Source: Diphasiastrum complanatum
Taxonomy: Eukaryota > Streptophyta > Lycopodiopsida > Lycopodiales > Lycopodiaceae
Length of the DNA: 64,000 nt
NCBI GenBank assembly: GCA_029204225.1
Contig: CM055097.1
Location: 61,036,229-61,100,228, forward strand
Reading direction: 5' to 3'
In this document: positions 1 through 11,967 of the stretch, piece by piece
How positions within the stretch are numbered: position 1 is the first letter of the stretch
Layout: each line of letters opens with the position of its first letter
Notes under the pieces: generated by a model
Databases searched by the model: none
Told to the model about the DNA's origin: nothing
What the model saw: only the letters and a program-made list of their open reading frames with translations
Made by a program: the position numbers and the translations under genes

Positions 1-655
1 TTTTACTAACATTTTTCCTATCCTTTTTCTTAGATTGAAAAACTTTTTTCTGCTCATTAGGTTGTTGACCCCTAGGTGGCTTAGGTGAACATTTGTACTT
101 TGGGCGGAATGTCACTATAGAGTGGATTCAAGTACTCAAAAAAATCCTGAATAAACTGTTCCAAACCTTTATTCATTGTTATATGACTCAACTTTTGAAA
201 GTGTTCATAATCATCTAACAGTGGTAGAAAGTATTCCCTAAATACTATGCAAAAATCTTCTCATGTGCAAGGTTGATTGCCTTTGCAACTAGGTCATCCC
301 ACCATACTAAGGCTCTTCCCTCAAGGAACATAGTAACAGTGGATAACTTTTCACATTTTAGGAATTGGTTCATGCCAAAGTATTTGTTCCAAACATTAAG
401 CTATGAACTTACCACTTGCAAGTTCCTATTTTTCTTCTCTCCCTTAAACAATTTAACGGGAAGTGGAACTACATGCTTCTTCTGGTTGGCTAACCTGGAC
501 TCCAAGTCTTGGTCCTTTTGATTAGTTTCAAGAAGCTGTTTATTAGTGGCTTGAATTTGTTGATATAAAAGTTCAAGAGCTTGTGCCACATTGGATGGGT
601 TTGATAAATCAAAAGTTGGGTTACCATTGGTTTGATCCATTGGTGTTGCTTGTGT
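1..655 (-). pseudogene. Ty3/gypsy gag remnant
   Basis: A degenerate gag reading on the minus strand, open at the window edge. The most intact piece (401-640) is a polar, Gln/Asn-rich 79-residue stretch beginning MDQTNGNPTF. Downstream, in shifted frames, come a segment like the core of Retrotrans_gag (FLEGRALVWWDDLVAKAINL, around 260-340) and Lys-rich sequence. Stops and frameshifts rule out function. It abuts the 3' end of the copia element at 694, so the copia 3' LTR is absent here. The family is inferred from the WW-D gag signature; no pol is present to confirm it. Confidence 0.45.
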
Positions 656-693
656 GTTTTCCTATTATGCAAATATAACAACAAGGGTTCAAA

Positions 694-1835
694 TTAGAAT
701 GATATAAATGCTTTAATTTTTACATTCAATCCACTTCTAACGAAATGATACTTCAATTTAATGTGCTTAATCCTGGAATAAAATCTAGGGTTGGCTGATA
801 AAGCGATGACACTTTGATTATCACAAAATAATGTCGTCGGAGCATATTGATTCAGACCGATATCTGAGAGTAAGTTCCTCAACCAAATTGCTTCCTTTGT
901 AGCTTGAGAGGTTGCAATATACTCTGATTCAATGGAAGATAGAGCTATCGAAGATTGCTTGCGACTGTTCTAGAAAACTGGACCATTGTTGAGGAAGAAT
1001 GTAAATCCGGAAGTAGATTTACGAGTGTCTACATCTCCTGCCCAACTTGCATCTATGGAACCACTGAGTAAATTGAGTTTGTCATTGCCGAATCTCCATA
1101 ACAAATGCAAAAGTCCATAGTAGCTCGAAGATATCTCATGACTCTGATAAGAGCCTTCCAATGTGTTATATCAAGATTAGTCATATACTGACTAAGAGAG
1201 CTGACTACAAAAGCTATGTCTAGTCTGGTATAGATCATGGCGTACTTAGGAGATCCTATAATAGAATGGTAATGATACTCACGCATCTGCTGCTTCTCAT
1301 GAATTGTTTGGGGACACTAGTCCTTTGACAATTTGAGCCCTGGTTCCATTGGTGATAGAGGTAACTTGCTATTCATCAAATTATATTTGGCTAACATGTT
1401 GTAGATGTACCTATGTTTGTAATGTAGACTAACTTTTGTTTTCTATCTTTGTGGATTTGTATACCAAGCCAGTAATGAGCTTCACCCAAATCGGTCATGT
1501 CGAATTCGAAAGATAGCATTGTATACGTTGTCTATACATCCATTTGATGTATTTCCAAATCTGCTACAATGACAAATGATAGCAAAAATTGAATAGAAGA
1601 ATGCTTGACTATTGGATTAAAGTTATCAGTGTAATCGATGTTGTATACCTAAGAAAATCCTCTACTACAAGTCGTGCCTTTCCTCTGTTGATGCTTTCAT
1701 CTGCATTGTACTTGACTTTGAAAATCCATTTGCAATCAACTACGTTTCTGTTGGTAGGTAATTCGACAATCGTCCATGTCTGGTTCTTGATAAGAGATGA
1801 ATACTCTTTATCCATAGCTTCTTTCCAGAGATCTG
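694..1835 (-). pseudogene. Copia-1 RT/RNase H, RT core deleted
   Basis: The RT N-terminus is recognisable at 1815-1660 (WTIVELPTNRNVVDCKWIFK, then a KARLVV motif). The sequence then passes from a QMDV motif directly to a DMTDLGEAHYWLGIQI-like segment (around 1540-1480), so the catalytic palm with the Y-V-D-D box is missing. RNase H follows at 1286-694: SPKYAMIYTRLDIAF, an ASWAGDVDTRKSTSG catalytic segment and LFCDNQSVIAL. Several frameshifts separate these pieces. Confidence 0.75.
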
Positions 1836-2184
1836 AATCAGGCTGATTGAGTGCCTCTTGGACAGACGTCGGTTCCTGAACAAGATAAGTCAGAGACTCA
1901 TTGATATACTGGTTAGGTGGTCTTCTAGTCCTTGAAGATCTTCTGGGTAATACATGAAGCTGATTATTTCCATCATACTATAGTTGCTGATCTGCAACAT
2001 CATCATCTTCTGATTTGCCATTGATTTGTTGTTCGTAAAGAGTAGAGGAGCTTGGACCTTCAATAGGAATAGTCGACTGAGGAACTGAAAAGTTCAAAGC
2101 ATCAAGAGAATCGATAGGTCGGCTACATGGGGACTGCCCTTTCCTTTGAGGTCTTGAAACTGATCTTCGATGAAGATGACATCC

Positions 2185-3060
2185 CAGCTAGTGAATATTT
2201 TTGACTCGATGGGAACAACTTGTAGGCTTGATCTGAAGTAGTGTAGCTGATGAAAACACACTTGATACTTTGGAAGTCGAGCTTCTTCCTGAGATCACGA
2301 AGAATCTGTGCACAAGCAGTACATCCAAAAAATCGTAAGGTTTAGTACCTGTCCAAACTTCGAATGGTGTTTTGTTTGAGAGACCTTTAATAGAACATCT
2401 GTTCTGAATATAGGTTGTTGTTGAAACAGCTTTAGCCCATAAGCACTTCGGAAGTGTTGCATGTGATAACATGCACTTTGCCAATTCGACTAAGGTTCTG
2501 TTCTTTCTCTCAGCAAGACCATTTGACTGAGGCGAATAAGAAGTGATGTATTGTTGCTCATTGTTGTCGTTAAGGCAATAGTCCTTGAATTCATTAGAGA
2601 TGTATCATCCCCCATTATCTGACCTTGGTTCTTTGATTTGTTTTCCTATTTGATTCTCAACATGCTCTTTGAATTGTCTAAATTTGATGAAAGCCTCTGA
2701 TTTCTATTTAATGAAATAAACAACTATTCTTTTAGAGAATTCGTCAATAAAGGTAATGAGGTACTTTGCATTTAGCAATGAGAGATTTTGCATAGGTCCA
2801 AATATATCTATATGAACAGCATCTAACAGATCTTTTGATGCATGCATATGGTTTGATCCAAAAGAAATCCTAGCCTGCTTTTCAAATATGCAGCTATGAT
2901 AGACAGGGAGATTGACCTTACCAGAAGGATAGTCAAGATCAAGAACCATGGATTGTCTGGACGTGTTTATAACAGATGCATGATTTAAGTGTCCTGAGCG
3001 ATGATGTCATAGTAATGCTTTATTGACTAGAACGGAGGGTTTCAAGGCTTGACTAGACTC
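2185..3060 (-). pseudogene. Copia-1 integrase (broken)
   Basis: Segments include the GAG-pre-integrase-like HSCIFEKQARISFG (around 2880), the catalytic-core piece AVHIDIFGPMQ followed by FIDEFSKR (around 2760-2830), and the SPQSNGLAERKNRTLVE motif (around 2500-2540) that holds the last acidic catalytic residue. The end resembles YKLF-PIESKIFTS-DVIFIED near 2190. Stop codons interrupt it (for example near 2703). The sequence closely matches the plus-strand fragment at 42480-42975, showing two copies of one family in this window. Confidence 0.75.
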
Positions 3061-3249
3061 ATAATAGCAATGTGCCAATCTATATAAGTAACCCTGCCTC
3101 TTGCCGAGTGCAAGGATCTTATTACTCCTATCAATAATTTTGCATTGATCAGATTCAAATTCTACCTTATGACCTGAATCTGTAATTCAACTCACTGATA
3201 ACAAATTTGTAGAGAGTTTAGGAACATATAAGACCTTTGATAGTGATTT

Positions 3250-4303
3250 GAATTGATCATGCTAGAACCACAATCTTACAGTACTTTCACCTTCAATAGT
3301 GTGAGTATTATTGTCACCAAGATGAACAAATTTCTTCATGCTGTCAGGCAAGTAGGAGTTGAAGATCTCACGTTGATTGGTCATATGTTGAGTTGTTCCA
3401 GAATCCAGAAACCATGAATCATCCAAAAATGCGCTTTGATCTTTGACCATGAATGCACCTTCATCCACTTCGACCTGGGAGATGATGTAACTGCGTTTGC
3501 TTGTTGATCAAGTTGCTTAGCTACATTCTTCACTTGGAGAATTCGGCAATCCTTGATCTCATTATTATTGTGCTTGCAATACCTACAAAACATCTTCTTT
3601 TTCGATTATGGATTCGATGATTGTTCTTGACCTTGAGTTGGCTTCTGATTCGTTGCAGCCTTCTTGGAGATTTTCTGCTTTTGTCATTTCGAGCCTTTGT
3701 TGACATATAGAGCCTGAAAGGAGGAAGTAGACGAAGTGTCTTGACTTCTTTGATTATCTTCTTGCAGCAACATAGTGATAATTCTAGTAAGACTTAAATC
3801 CGAGTGTGTCGATATGGTCATCACTCAGTTCTCATATGTAGAGGGCAAACTTGAAAGCAATGTCATAATTGTGTCTTGATCGTCTATGACTGATCTGACA
3901 GCGGCCATCTCTTGCAAGAGATTTTAAACTGGGTAATGTGACTCTGAAGAGAATCAGCAGTAGACATTTTGAATGTGAAGAATTTCCTTTGTAGATGTAA
4001 CTTAGTAGTTATGTCTCTCATGTCATACAGTGAATTCAAAATGTCCCAAACTTCTTTTGACATTTTAGCTTTAGCTATGTGTCCAAACTGTGTATCTGAT
4101 ATATTGAGGATAATAAACGCGAAAGCTTTACCATCCTTTGATTTTCACTTTGAGTCGTCGTCTTCAGGTTTTACTTCTGTACCTGTAACAACATCCCATA
4201 AGTCGTTGGCGATTAGCAAGGTCTTCATCTTAAATTTTCACAAATGATAATTGGATCCATTCAGCTTGTGTGCGATAAGACTGACTTTACTTTGAGAATC
4301 CAT
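3250..4303 (-). pseudogene. Copia-1 gag and aspartic protease (broken)
   Basis: Gag begins at an ATG at 4303 (MDSQSKVSLI, then LNGSNYHL, a copia gag start) and continues with stops through 3690. The nucleic-acid-binding knuckle near 3590 reads CRYCKHNNNEIKDC: the Cys spacing of a CCHC knuckle is kept but Asn stands where the His should be. Protease follows with the active-site motif FLDSGTTQHMT near 3400. The family normally makes one polyprotein; here it is split over at least three frames, so it is non-functional. Confidence 0.75.
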
Positions 4304-4372
4304 CTAGAACTTAGTCTGTCTTTTGTATCGATGACGCTAAGATGTGGTAATGCCAACAATAGGAAATTAATT

Positions 4373-4382
4373 CCTCTGATAC
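4373..4382 (-). other. Copia-1 primer binding site
   Basis: On the minus strand GTATCAGAGG directly follows the LTR terminal CA. This matches the core of the plant copia PBS complementary to initiator tRNA-Met (TGGTATCAGAGC), less its first two bases. Confidence 0.65.
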
Positions 4383-4847
4383 TGAAAGGTTGAAAAGAAC
4401 TGAAGAGTATGATATCAATTCGATATCGCGAAAGATATCATGTTGGAATCAGATAAAGAAGTAGTGAAATTCGCTCTGATATTATGTCGGAAAGTGGTGT
4501 GCAGAAGATAGGTCTCGTTTGAAAAGAAATCGAACTCGAAAAAGAAACGAATGAAAATAATTCGAGTGTTTGAAAAGAAAACTTTTTGTGCATGGTGGAA
4601 TAAACTATCTTCCTATTTCACAATGCATGACTATGCCTATCACTTTCAAACAAAATAATAGTGATAGAGATCATGTTTGAAGTACTACAGTGATTACGTA
4701 GCCAAACAATTAAGCATCGAAAGTTATCAGACAAATAATTAGTCGCGAATTGTTCACGAATTAGTCGTGAAAATAGAAGTGGTGAATACAAATGAAGTGA
4801 ATTTGAACATTTTTTGAAAGAAGTATGCTATCAAGGGACAGATTACT
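4383..4847 (-). repeat. Copia-1 5' LTR
   Basis: The LTR lies upstream of gag on the minus strand. Its gag-proximal end is TG at 4383 on the plus strand (CA on the element strand), beside the PBS. A second sequence at 41765-42470 shares blocks with it, including gtgattacgtagccaaac and the following acaaataat segment. The outer boundary near 4847 is set only by the start of unrelated copia integrase sequence, so it is approximate. Confidence 0.6.
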
Positions 4848-5440
4848 GCACACACCACACAACAATGGAGTAGCAAAATTAAGAATCATACCATTGCGAA
4901 ATACCATTGCGGAAGTGCTCGATCAAACATGAAGAAAATGAATTTGGCAAACTTTTGTTGGTTAAAGACTTGCAACATTGCTACCCTCTTGCAAAACAAG
5001 AGTCCACTATTGCTATTGTGATTCTCAAAATAACTTTCATAAATATCAAGGGTAGATGTAAAACTTAGGTACACATGCTAAAGGAGGAGAGAAATAAGCT
5101 TGATGCAAAAGCCATCAAATGAGTTTTTGTTGGATATGATGAAAAGACCAAGAGATACATGTGTTTCGATCTTTCAATGTACAATATCCACATTGGCAAG
5201 TATGTGATTTTTGATGAGACACACATGATAAATGATTTTGGTAATTCTAAAATTGATGGTATGAGTGAAAAACTTCTTGTAATCTTGTAGGAGTATGAAG
5301 ATATCGTAACTTATTAGACTGAGCAAGATGATCATAATGGATTTGAGGATCATGATTGAATCCCACCTATCAAAGACACAAAGGGGTTAGGGGGTAGCTG
5401 TTGATAGGAGCCAAGAAAGTCAAATTGTTTGGTCCAAAAA
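4848..5440 (+). pseudogene. Copia integrase fragment, different family and strand
   Basis: In plus-strand frames with stops one can read an NGVA-like integrase motif (around 4866), MKKMNLANFCW (around 4930), then EERNKLDAKAIK and VFVGYDEKTKRYMCFDLS (5085-5180) and YVIFDETHMI (around 5200-5230). These form the C-terminal part of a copia integrase before RT. The opposite strand and different sequence separate it from copia-1. RT does not follow; the fragment fades out after about 5440. Confidence 0.6.
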
Positions 5441-5623
5441 AAAAAACAAGACACTCCTTGGGACACCTACTTGCCAAGAAGTGTTTCACCTATGTAAAAG
5501 TTATAAAAGTGGTATGAGATCATTATTGATTATGTTAATGAAAATCTAAAGAGATTTCATGTTTTTTATTGCAAGTTATTAACTACACCTAGTGAGGGTA
5601 GTAAGAAATTTTCACCCATTGAT

Positions 5624-5689
5624 GATAGTGGTCTAGTTGATGTCATATTGTTTCATGATAGCGGTCTAGTTGATGTCATATTGTTTTAT
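5624..5689. repeat. 33-bp perfect-register tandem duplication
   Basis: Two adjacent 33-bp units beginning gatagtggtctagttgatg and gatagcggtctagttgatg differ at about two positions. No coding context is recognised. Confidence 0.8.
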
Positions 5690-7325
5690 AAATTGGAAGC
5701 CTCATTTATTTTACCACCACATGACCAGATATTTATTATTAGGGTAACGATGCTTCCATTCCTTGGGGCCGTCATAATCACCCCAAACTCCCTAGTCAAT
5801 AAGAGTTGTTCAAGTTCTTAGAAATACGACCACAGAGAGATGGTGATCAGCTTTGATCACTAGTGACTACTATTTAGATTCTTCATTTTAGAGAGAATTT
5901 GAAAAGTAATCACGGTGCCCCATGGGGTCTAAGAGATGTCGTTCATATATTAGTACCTTCCGTATGTAGAACGATGATCTATGGCAACTCTAGGCACCTT
6001 GATATCTAAACTTAGGACAAGTCTAAATTTCCATTCAGTGCATGTGACAAGGCCAACTATATTTTTGCAATATACTTTGGAAATTTGGCTTTTATACTTA
6101 TGTGCATCATTACATGGCTAGCCTCCTCAATACTCTCAAACTCATGAAAATCGAGATCTACTTCTGCATTTGATTTTGTGCACACAAAGAAGCACTTCAC
6201 TGAGAAGCTTTGGTTGTCTTTTGTCAACTCTTGATTCATCTCTGCTTTTGGAGCTTTGTACATAGAAAACTCCTACAGTCCAAGTTCTACTACAATGCCC
6301 TCATGTCCAAACTTTTTTAAGATTCCTTCTGCATTAAAGTCACTCATTGTGACCTCACAATATGCTTGTAGATTGATACTTTGTATTCGCTAGAAACCTC
6401 TACCCAATTTCCCCTTATTCACTTAATTGTTACCCAACTGATGCTTCTTGCGACATCACTAAGTCGGATGATCACTCATGATACTTAGACTTTCAACATC
6501 AGATTTATCATCATAAGTCGTTGAGGATCTAGGAGCTCATTGATCAGAGAGATTGTGCTAGAGATGGTTGTGAGCCAGAGCTCTGCTAGAAATCAAACTT
6601 AGTACACTAAGTGTTGATCTCCCCTTGAGGATGGCTCCTTCTCCATTGGAAGAATGAAGTGCAGATACAAGCAAGTAGGGTGTGACTACCCATATCTAGA
6701 TTTCTAAGCTACTGCCAGTGGATTCTTGGCTCCACTTTTGATTTTGCATAGCATGTAGCCTACATAATCAAGCGTAGAAGACTGAGGCTCTTCATGTAGG
6801 GGTAGAGGTTTCTGTTGATAACATACGTCAAAAGTATATAGGCTAATTCCTCCAATGGAGATGCGTTCTTCAAGTATGTGCAATTCTTCTTCTTATCATT
6901 GTGTTAGCAATGGAAAATATAAAAAGAAAGAAATAAAACATTTTGGCATGTGTATTCTAAGTCCATGTGTGAAGACTTGTTAAATAAACTTCCACTATGA
7001 CGTGTGTTATAAGACCATGGGTAGAAGCTTAAATAAATTCTAAACTTCTAAGTTAGAAAATTTAAACTTAGAGAACTTAAGCTTAGAAATAAAAGATTCT
7101 AAGTTATGTTAAGTTCTGAGTTTAGAGACTCAAGCTTTCTAAGTTAGATGTGGAAAGCCTTGGAATGGCAAGTTAGAAGACTAATGTTCATAAGTTAGTG
7201 GAAACTTATGGAAGAAGAGAGGCATTTGCCTTGTAAAACAACACTTTGAGATTATGCTAAATTGCTCTCTATTTGAGATTCTCATTCTATTTCCTTGTGT
7301 TCCCATTGGAAGGTGCATAGCTTGT
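5690..7325. other. Unassigned degenerate stretch
   Basis: No gene is recognised. One minus-strand reading (6263-6057, possibly starting upstream near 6350) gives a fairly hydrophilic 68-residue segment with KCFFVCTKSNAEVDLDFHEF, which I cannot place. From 6990 to 7200 the DNA is AT-rich with many imperfect copies of ttctaagtta/aacttagaa in both orientations. The stretch could include a decayed LTR of the gag element at 8161, but no LTR boundary is visible. Confidence 0.4.
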
Positions 7326-8075
7326 ATGCATCTTCTCCGAATTCCATCTTCTACAAAAATTTCCAAAAAAATACAAAAATCCATATTTTAACAATAAAAA
7401 TTTTCTATCAGAATTCGCGAGTACTATATTCTGATTACTCAACCTATCTATGAGTTCTACTTATGTCTACGAATTATGTTGCTTCAGAAGTTCATATTCT
7501 TGCCAGAACTCACTTTTTTCCACTATTAAATCTATCTATTACAAACTACAGTTTCAAAAATTGTCGACCCAATACCTTGAAATCGCCCGTAGTCTGAATG
7601 ATTTCTATACATCCTCTGTGAATTCCATCCTTTACAAAAATTTCCAAAAAAAATACAAAAATCTGTATTTTAATAGTGAAAAGTCTCTATCAGAATTTGC
7701 AAGTAATGTATTCAGATTACTCAGCCTGTCTGTTAGTTCTACTCATGTCTGCGAATTCTGTTGTTTCAAAAAAGTTCAGATTCTTGCCAAAACTCACTTT
7801 TTTCCACTATTAAACCTATTGGTTAGCAAAGTACCATTTCAAAAATCGTCGACCATACCATGAAATTGCCCGCAGTCTGAACGATTTCTATACATCCTCT
7901 GTGAATTCCATCATTTACAAAGATATACAAAAATCCATATTTTAACAATGAAAATTTTCTATCAGAATTTGCGAGTACTGTATTCTGATTACTCAACCAG
8001 TCTGTGAGTTCTACTCTTGTCTGCGAGTTCTGTTCTCCAAAAAAGTCCAGTTTCTTGCCCACATTCACTATTTTG
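7326..8075. repeat. Three-copy tandem repeat, period about 282 bp
   Basis: The phrase beginning catcctctgtgaattccatc recurs at about 7327, 7611 and 7891, and each copy continues in parallel (gaattccatc, acaaaaatccatatttt, tcagaatttgcgagtac, gattactcaacc, gtcgacc). Copies differ by scattered substitutions and short indels; the third is shorter. The array sits just 5' of a plus-strand gypsy gag, so it may be that element's untranslated leader. A 137-residue plus ORF through it is a by-product of the repeat. Confidence 0.85.
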
Positions 8076-8160
8076 CAAGAAAACTGTCTTTTTGACCTTT
8101 TGTGGCCAAGTGCAGTATTATATTGATCATCTATATTGTTATTTTGTTCCTCATTCTGCA

Positions 8161-9040
8161 TCATGTCACGAGATTGTGTTGAATCTTCTAATCCTACACC
8201 TCCATGTCTAGAAGGCAGAATTCCACGCATTGATGCACCAAAGTACAACGATGGATAATCTGACCCATTTATATTTTTCCAAGACTTTGATAATGCATGT
8301 CGGTTCTATGGAGACACTTCTGAAACTGAAAAGCTTAGATCATTTCCTATGGTCCTCTATGGAACCGGTGGTATCTCAACCTGAAAGCTCCTGATTTTGT
8401 TTCTTGGAATACCCTCAAAGATGCTCTTATCAAGCGTTTTAAACATCCAAACCGACTCAAAGCCCTTTCATACAAATCACCCACATCAAGATGTGTCGTG
8501 AAGAGTCTGTTAGGAGCTACATTGAGTGTATCAAACGTCTCAAGGTAGAATGTGTCAATGACAATATCAACGAAACTGAAACTAGTTGATCTTTAAGATC
8601 AATAGTAATGACTGATGCCATTCATGAAGAAGACGAAGGGTCCGATGAGGACTTTGATAACCGTGAAAAGAAATCCAAGCATCCCGAACGTCTTCATAAC
8701 CCAAAACCTGAGACTACTACCCAATCTTCTGTCATCCTACATCAAATGGAAATCTGGCAGAAAGCTCAACAAACCCACATGAAAAATCTCACTATTGTTT
8801 TCCAGGATGCTATGAAAAATATTGTTGACAAATCTTTTCAAGCAAGAGAAAATGTCTGGTGTCCTGTCTGTTCACAGAATCACACTGCTAATGAGTGCCC
8901 ACAACTGAAAACTCATTTCCCATTAGCACCCAGACCTATGTATCAGCCTTACCGCCCCTTCACTCCACAACAACCCATGCCACTGCTTGTGAAAACTGTG
9001 GCGTGTGGCAGAAAACAAGGATGGGCTCCGGCAATCCACT
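8161..9040 (+). pseudogene. Ty3/gypsy gag (family B)
   Basis: Plus-strand gag. Around 8219-8260 the sequence encodes IPRIDAPKYN followed by DPFIFFQDFDNACRFYG, a Retrotrans_gag start. SWNTLKDALIKRFKHPNRLK follows near 8400-8460. The 172-residue open part (8608-9126) holds a knuckle CPVCSQNHTANEC (C-x2-C-x4-H-x4-C, around 8859-8900) and then Pro-rich sequence. Frameshifts occur near 8360 and 8470, and a stop lies at 8588. Only the first 430 bases past 8608 look like gag; beyond about 9040 the DNA belongs to a minus-strand ORF. No protease or RT follows. Confidence 0.7.
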
Positions 9041-10230
9041 TTGAGATTGTCCATGATGTGAAGCGTGATTCCCAAGAGCCTCCCATCATTGTTGCACGAA
9101 AGTATAAACGAGCAACGGGCAGCTGATCTTTGATATTCTCAGAGGTTATCGGCTTATTTGGATCGAATGCCAGAGGAGGGAGGCAATGGTCCCATCTAGT
9201 TGCCACTGACGCCAATAGAGTTAGATCTTTTGCAAATAGTGCCGATTGTCGCACCGTTGGATCTGGAGAGTGGACATACTCTCTCTGGTATGCTTGTAAA
9301 GCCCGGTGGAAGTCCACTGACCATTTATTCCTTCTCAGCATTGGGACATAATAAGGATCGACCCGCAATTGGCGAGGGCTAGCGACGTAACTCTTGATTG
9401 ATTTCGGAGTTTTCTCAAAAACGGTAATTCTCCATGCTGGCTGCTCTCCCAATGCAAGTATTTGTCCAAATCTTTGCCGGCCTCTATCTCGGAGGTCTTA
9501 AACTTCAGAACCCAACCCCCACGCAAGGACTCATGCAGATGTTGCGATAAGAAGCTCTGGATCTGGTTCTCGATGCTGATGGGCCTTCTGAATAGAGGTG
9601 TGGTCCATGATGAGGATGGACCCACTTGCACTATCGGTAAAATTGGCGGTTGTTCTTCTATATCTAGAGCTCCCCTCTGGTCCATGCTTGAATCTAACTC
9701 TGTATCCATTGGTACATCTTCTTGGCGCATAGGGAAGAATTGCGCATGACAGGTATGGGGATTTGTGGTCCGGCTTCCAACACCTAAGCGATTGCTTTTT
9801 CATAGGCGTTGATGATTTCTTTAGCCTTGGCCAACTCAATTGAAGCTGCTCCTTTGAACCTGTCAAACCGACCTTGGAATCCCTGAAGGGCCACTTTGTA
9901 TGTTTCTACTTTCTTGAACAAATACGCGATCTTTGTCGAAGTGACCAGATGATCTGGTATTTGCGTCTGAAGATACGCATCACGCTCAAGAGTGGTCGCA
10001 TGAAGACGTGTGCGATCCTGCTTTGCCATCTACAATTGACCCTTCAACAGTTGCACCTGTTGTTTTGCATCCTGCATGGCCTTATCCACCTGATCTTGTG
10101 CAGTTGTCAAGGCATTTTACAGGGAACTGACATATCCTTCAAGACGATCAGCATGTTGTTGTGTCAGCTTCTTTTCAGCTTCAAATTTGTCTTCATGTTG
10201 CTTGGCAATGAAATCAATTGTCTCTTTTGT
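9010..10230 (-). pseudogene. Unrecognised coiled-coil ORF fused downstream of gypsy RNase H
   Basis: The minus strand holds a long coding-like region with few breaks. Residues encoded from 10225 to 9784 form a Lys/Glu/Gln-rich heptad-like coiled coil (KQHEDKFEAEKKLTQQHADR, later AKAKEIINAYEKAIA) with two in-frame stops (near 10119 and 10030). An acidic linker follows (9730-9560). After a frameshift near 9460 comes a compact globular-looking part (9452-9040) with EKTPKSIKSYVASPRQ, KWSVDFHRALQAYQREYVHS and LPPLAFDPNKPITSENIKDQ. I do not recognise the family. It sits where the gypsy integrase should be, so it could be an additional or env-like ORF of a Tat/Athila element, or captured host sequence. 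Confidence 0.5.
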
Positions 10231-11967
10231 ACTTTTGTCAAGGAGTCATTCGGTTGTCCTAGCATCATGTACTCAACAATATCCGCTGCCCACTCAGGTA
10301 TTGCTTCAACATAGAACAGTGCAGCATCTGGTAGTTCATCATCCACTTCAGTGTTAACTGGTGCGGATTCAATTCGTGAAACTTGATCGGCTAGATAATG
10401 TTGCTTGCCCTTTTGAACCACAATTCAAAAGTCAAATTTAGTCAATAACTATAACCATCTTGCAATACATCCAGTATTGCACATCTTGTTTACCAAGTAA
10501 AGTAACGGCTGATGATCCATATAAAATGCAAAGCATTTCCATGAGGTAGTGATGAAATTTTTGAACAGAAAAATTCATGGCTAACGCTTCATGTTCTGTT
10601 GTTGAATAATTCTTCTCCGGATCTGTAAGCTGTCTGCTTGCAAATCGTATAGGATAATCCTTCTTATAATCACCTAGCTGAGTCAAAACTAATCCAATGA
10701 TGTATTTTGAGGCATCCGTATGAACATGAAATTCTATCGTCCAATCTGGAGAATGCAGTATTGGTGCTGAAGTTAATGCTTTTTTTAACTTTTCAAAGGC
10801 TTCTAACGCCTCTACTGTCCAAATAGGAACAATAGTCAGTTTGTATATAGGTCATGCTAAATCCGCAAAGAAGATAATAAAAATTTGATAGTAGTTCGCA
10901 TGACCCATAACACATAAACTCCACGAATCGTTGTTGGTGGTGGCAAGTCCACAATAATCTTGATCTTAGAATAATCTGTGGCAATACCATGTCTCAATAT
11001 CACATGTCCAAGCACAACTCCGTGGGAAACTCATATCTGGCATTTTTTTGGATTTAGAGAAATCTGATATTTGTAGGTTTTTTCAAATACTTTCTCTAAT
11101 CGATCCAGGTGGTCTGTATCTGTACTATGGACTCCCAGGTCATCCAAGTAAATTTCAAGAAATTTCTGTAGATAATCTTTAAAAGCAAATTGCATCACTC
11201 TTTGGAATGAACTTGGTGCATTACAGAGTCCAAACGGCATTACTTTGTAAGCATAGGTGCCCCATTCTGTTGCAAAAGCGGTTTTGTGACGATCGACAAG
11301 TGCAATCTTAACCTGGTTGTAAACCACTAAATCCATCCAAGAAACTATAAGCTTCTGCTCTAGCAAGGCGATTCAAAATGCTTTCAGTAAAAGGTAACGG
11401 AAAGTGATCCTTTCACGTCACTTTGTTCAACGTTATGAGATTCACACAGATTCTCAATTTCCCATTCTTCTTAGGAACAATGACAATCAATGAGATCCAT
11501 TCGGTATGCTCGATCTCAAAAATGAAATCGGCATCAAGCAATCTTTGATGTTCTTTCTTTATTAGGTCTGCAACATTAGAATTACAGCGATAAAACTTTG
11601 TAACCTTTGGAATTGCATCAGGTACTAAAGGTATGGTATGTTCAATCACTGATGTCGGAATACCCTTTAGATCTTGATAAGTCCATGCAAAGCAATTTTG
11701 ATACTTAATAAGTAACATGCGGAGTGCTTGATACTGTTCAGGAGTAAGTTGTGATCTAGCTTGTACAATCTTTTTCGGCTCTCTTGATTCAACAAGATTC
11801 ATTGGTCGCGTCCTAGCTGGGCCATCATAAACCTCTTTCAATTCTGGCACGTGTTCTTCAGGTTCACGATGTGCTTTAGGTAACATGATAACCACATCAT
11901 CCAATGTATAACATTTAAAATGCTCGGGCATATCATGCTGGACTATATCTGTTTGTTCCTTTTTCAA
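10164..11967 (-). pseudogene. Gypsy-A reverse transcriptase and RNase H
   Basis: The region opens with MPEHFKCYTLDDVVIMLPKA and reaches RT: FAWTYQDLKGIP (around 11690), IVPKKNGKLRICVNLITLN (around 11430-11480, normally VCVD), FLDGFSG (around 11340), then in another frame KTAFATEWGTYAYKVMPFGL (around 11230-11290) and the catalytic box YLDD (around 11130). RNase H follows with YPIRFASRQLTDPEKNYSTT (around 10600-10660). The tether resembling YLADQVSRIE...WAADIVEYMMLG ends at about 10225. Stops near 11413, 11030 and 10690 and frame changes make it inactive. Confidence 0.85.

Larger units (their letters stand above)
694..4847 (-). mobile_element. Degenerate Ty1/copia retrotransposon (copia-1)
   Basis: The minus strand carries, in order, 5' LTR (4383 to about 4847), tRNA-Met-type PBS, gag, protease, integrase, RT and RNase H, which is the Ty1/copia order (integrase before RT). 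All coding parts have several stops or frameshifts. The RT core is deleted and no 3' LTR is seen. A second fragment of the same family lies at 42480-42975, and a related LTR at 41765-42470. Confidence 0.8.

Noticed and set aside
7326-8075. CRISPR-like array
   Set aside because: The repeats are long, adjacent and diverged without unique spacers; this is plant nuclear DNA.
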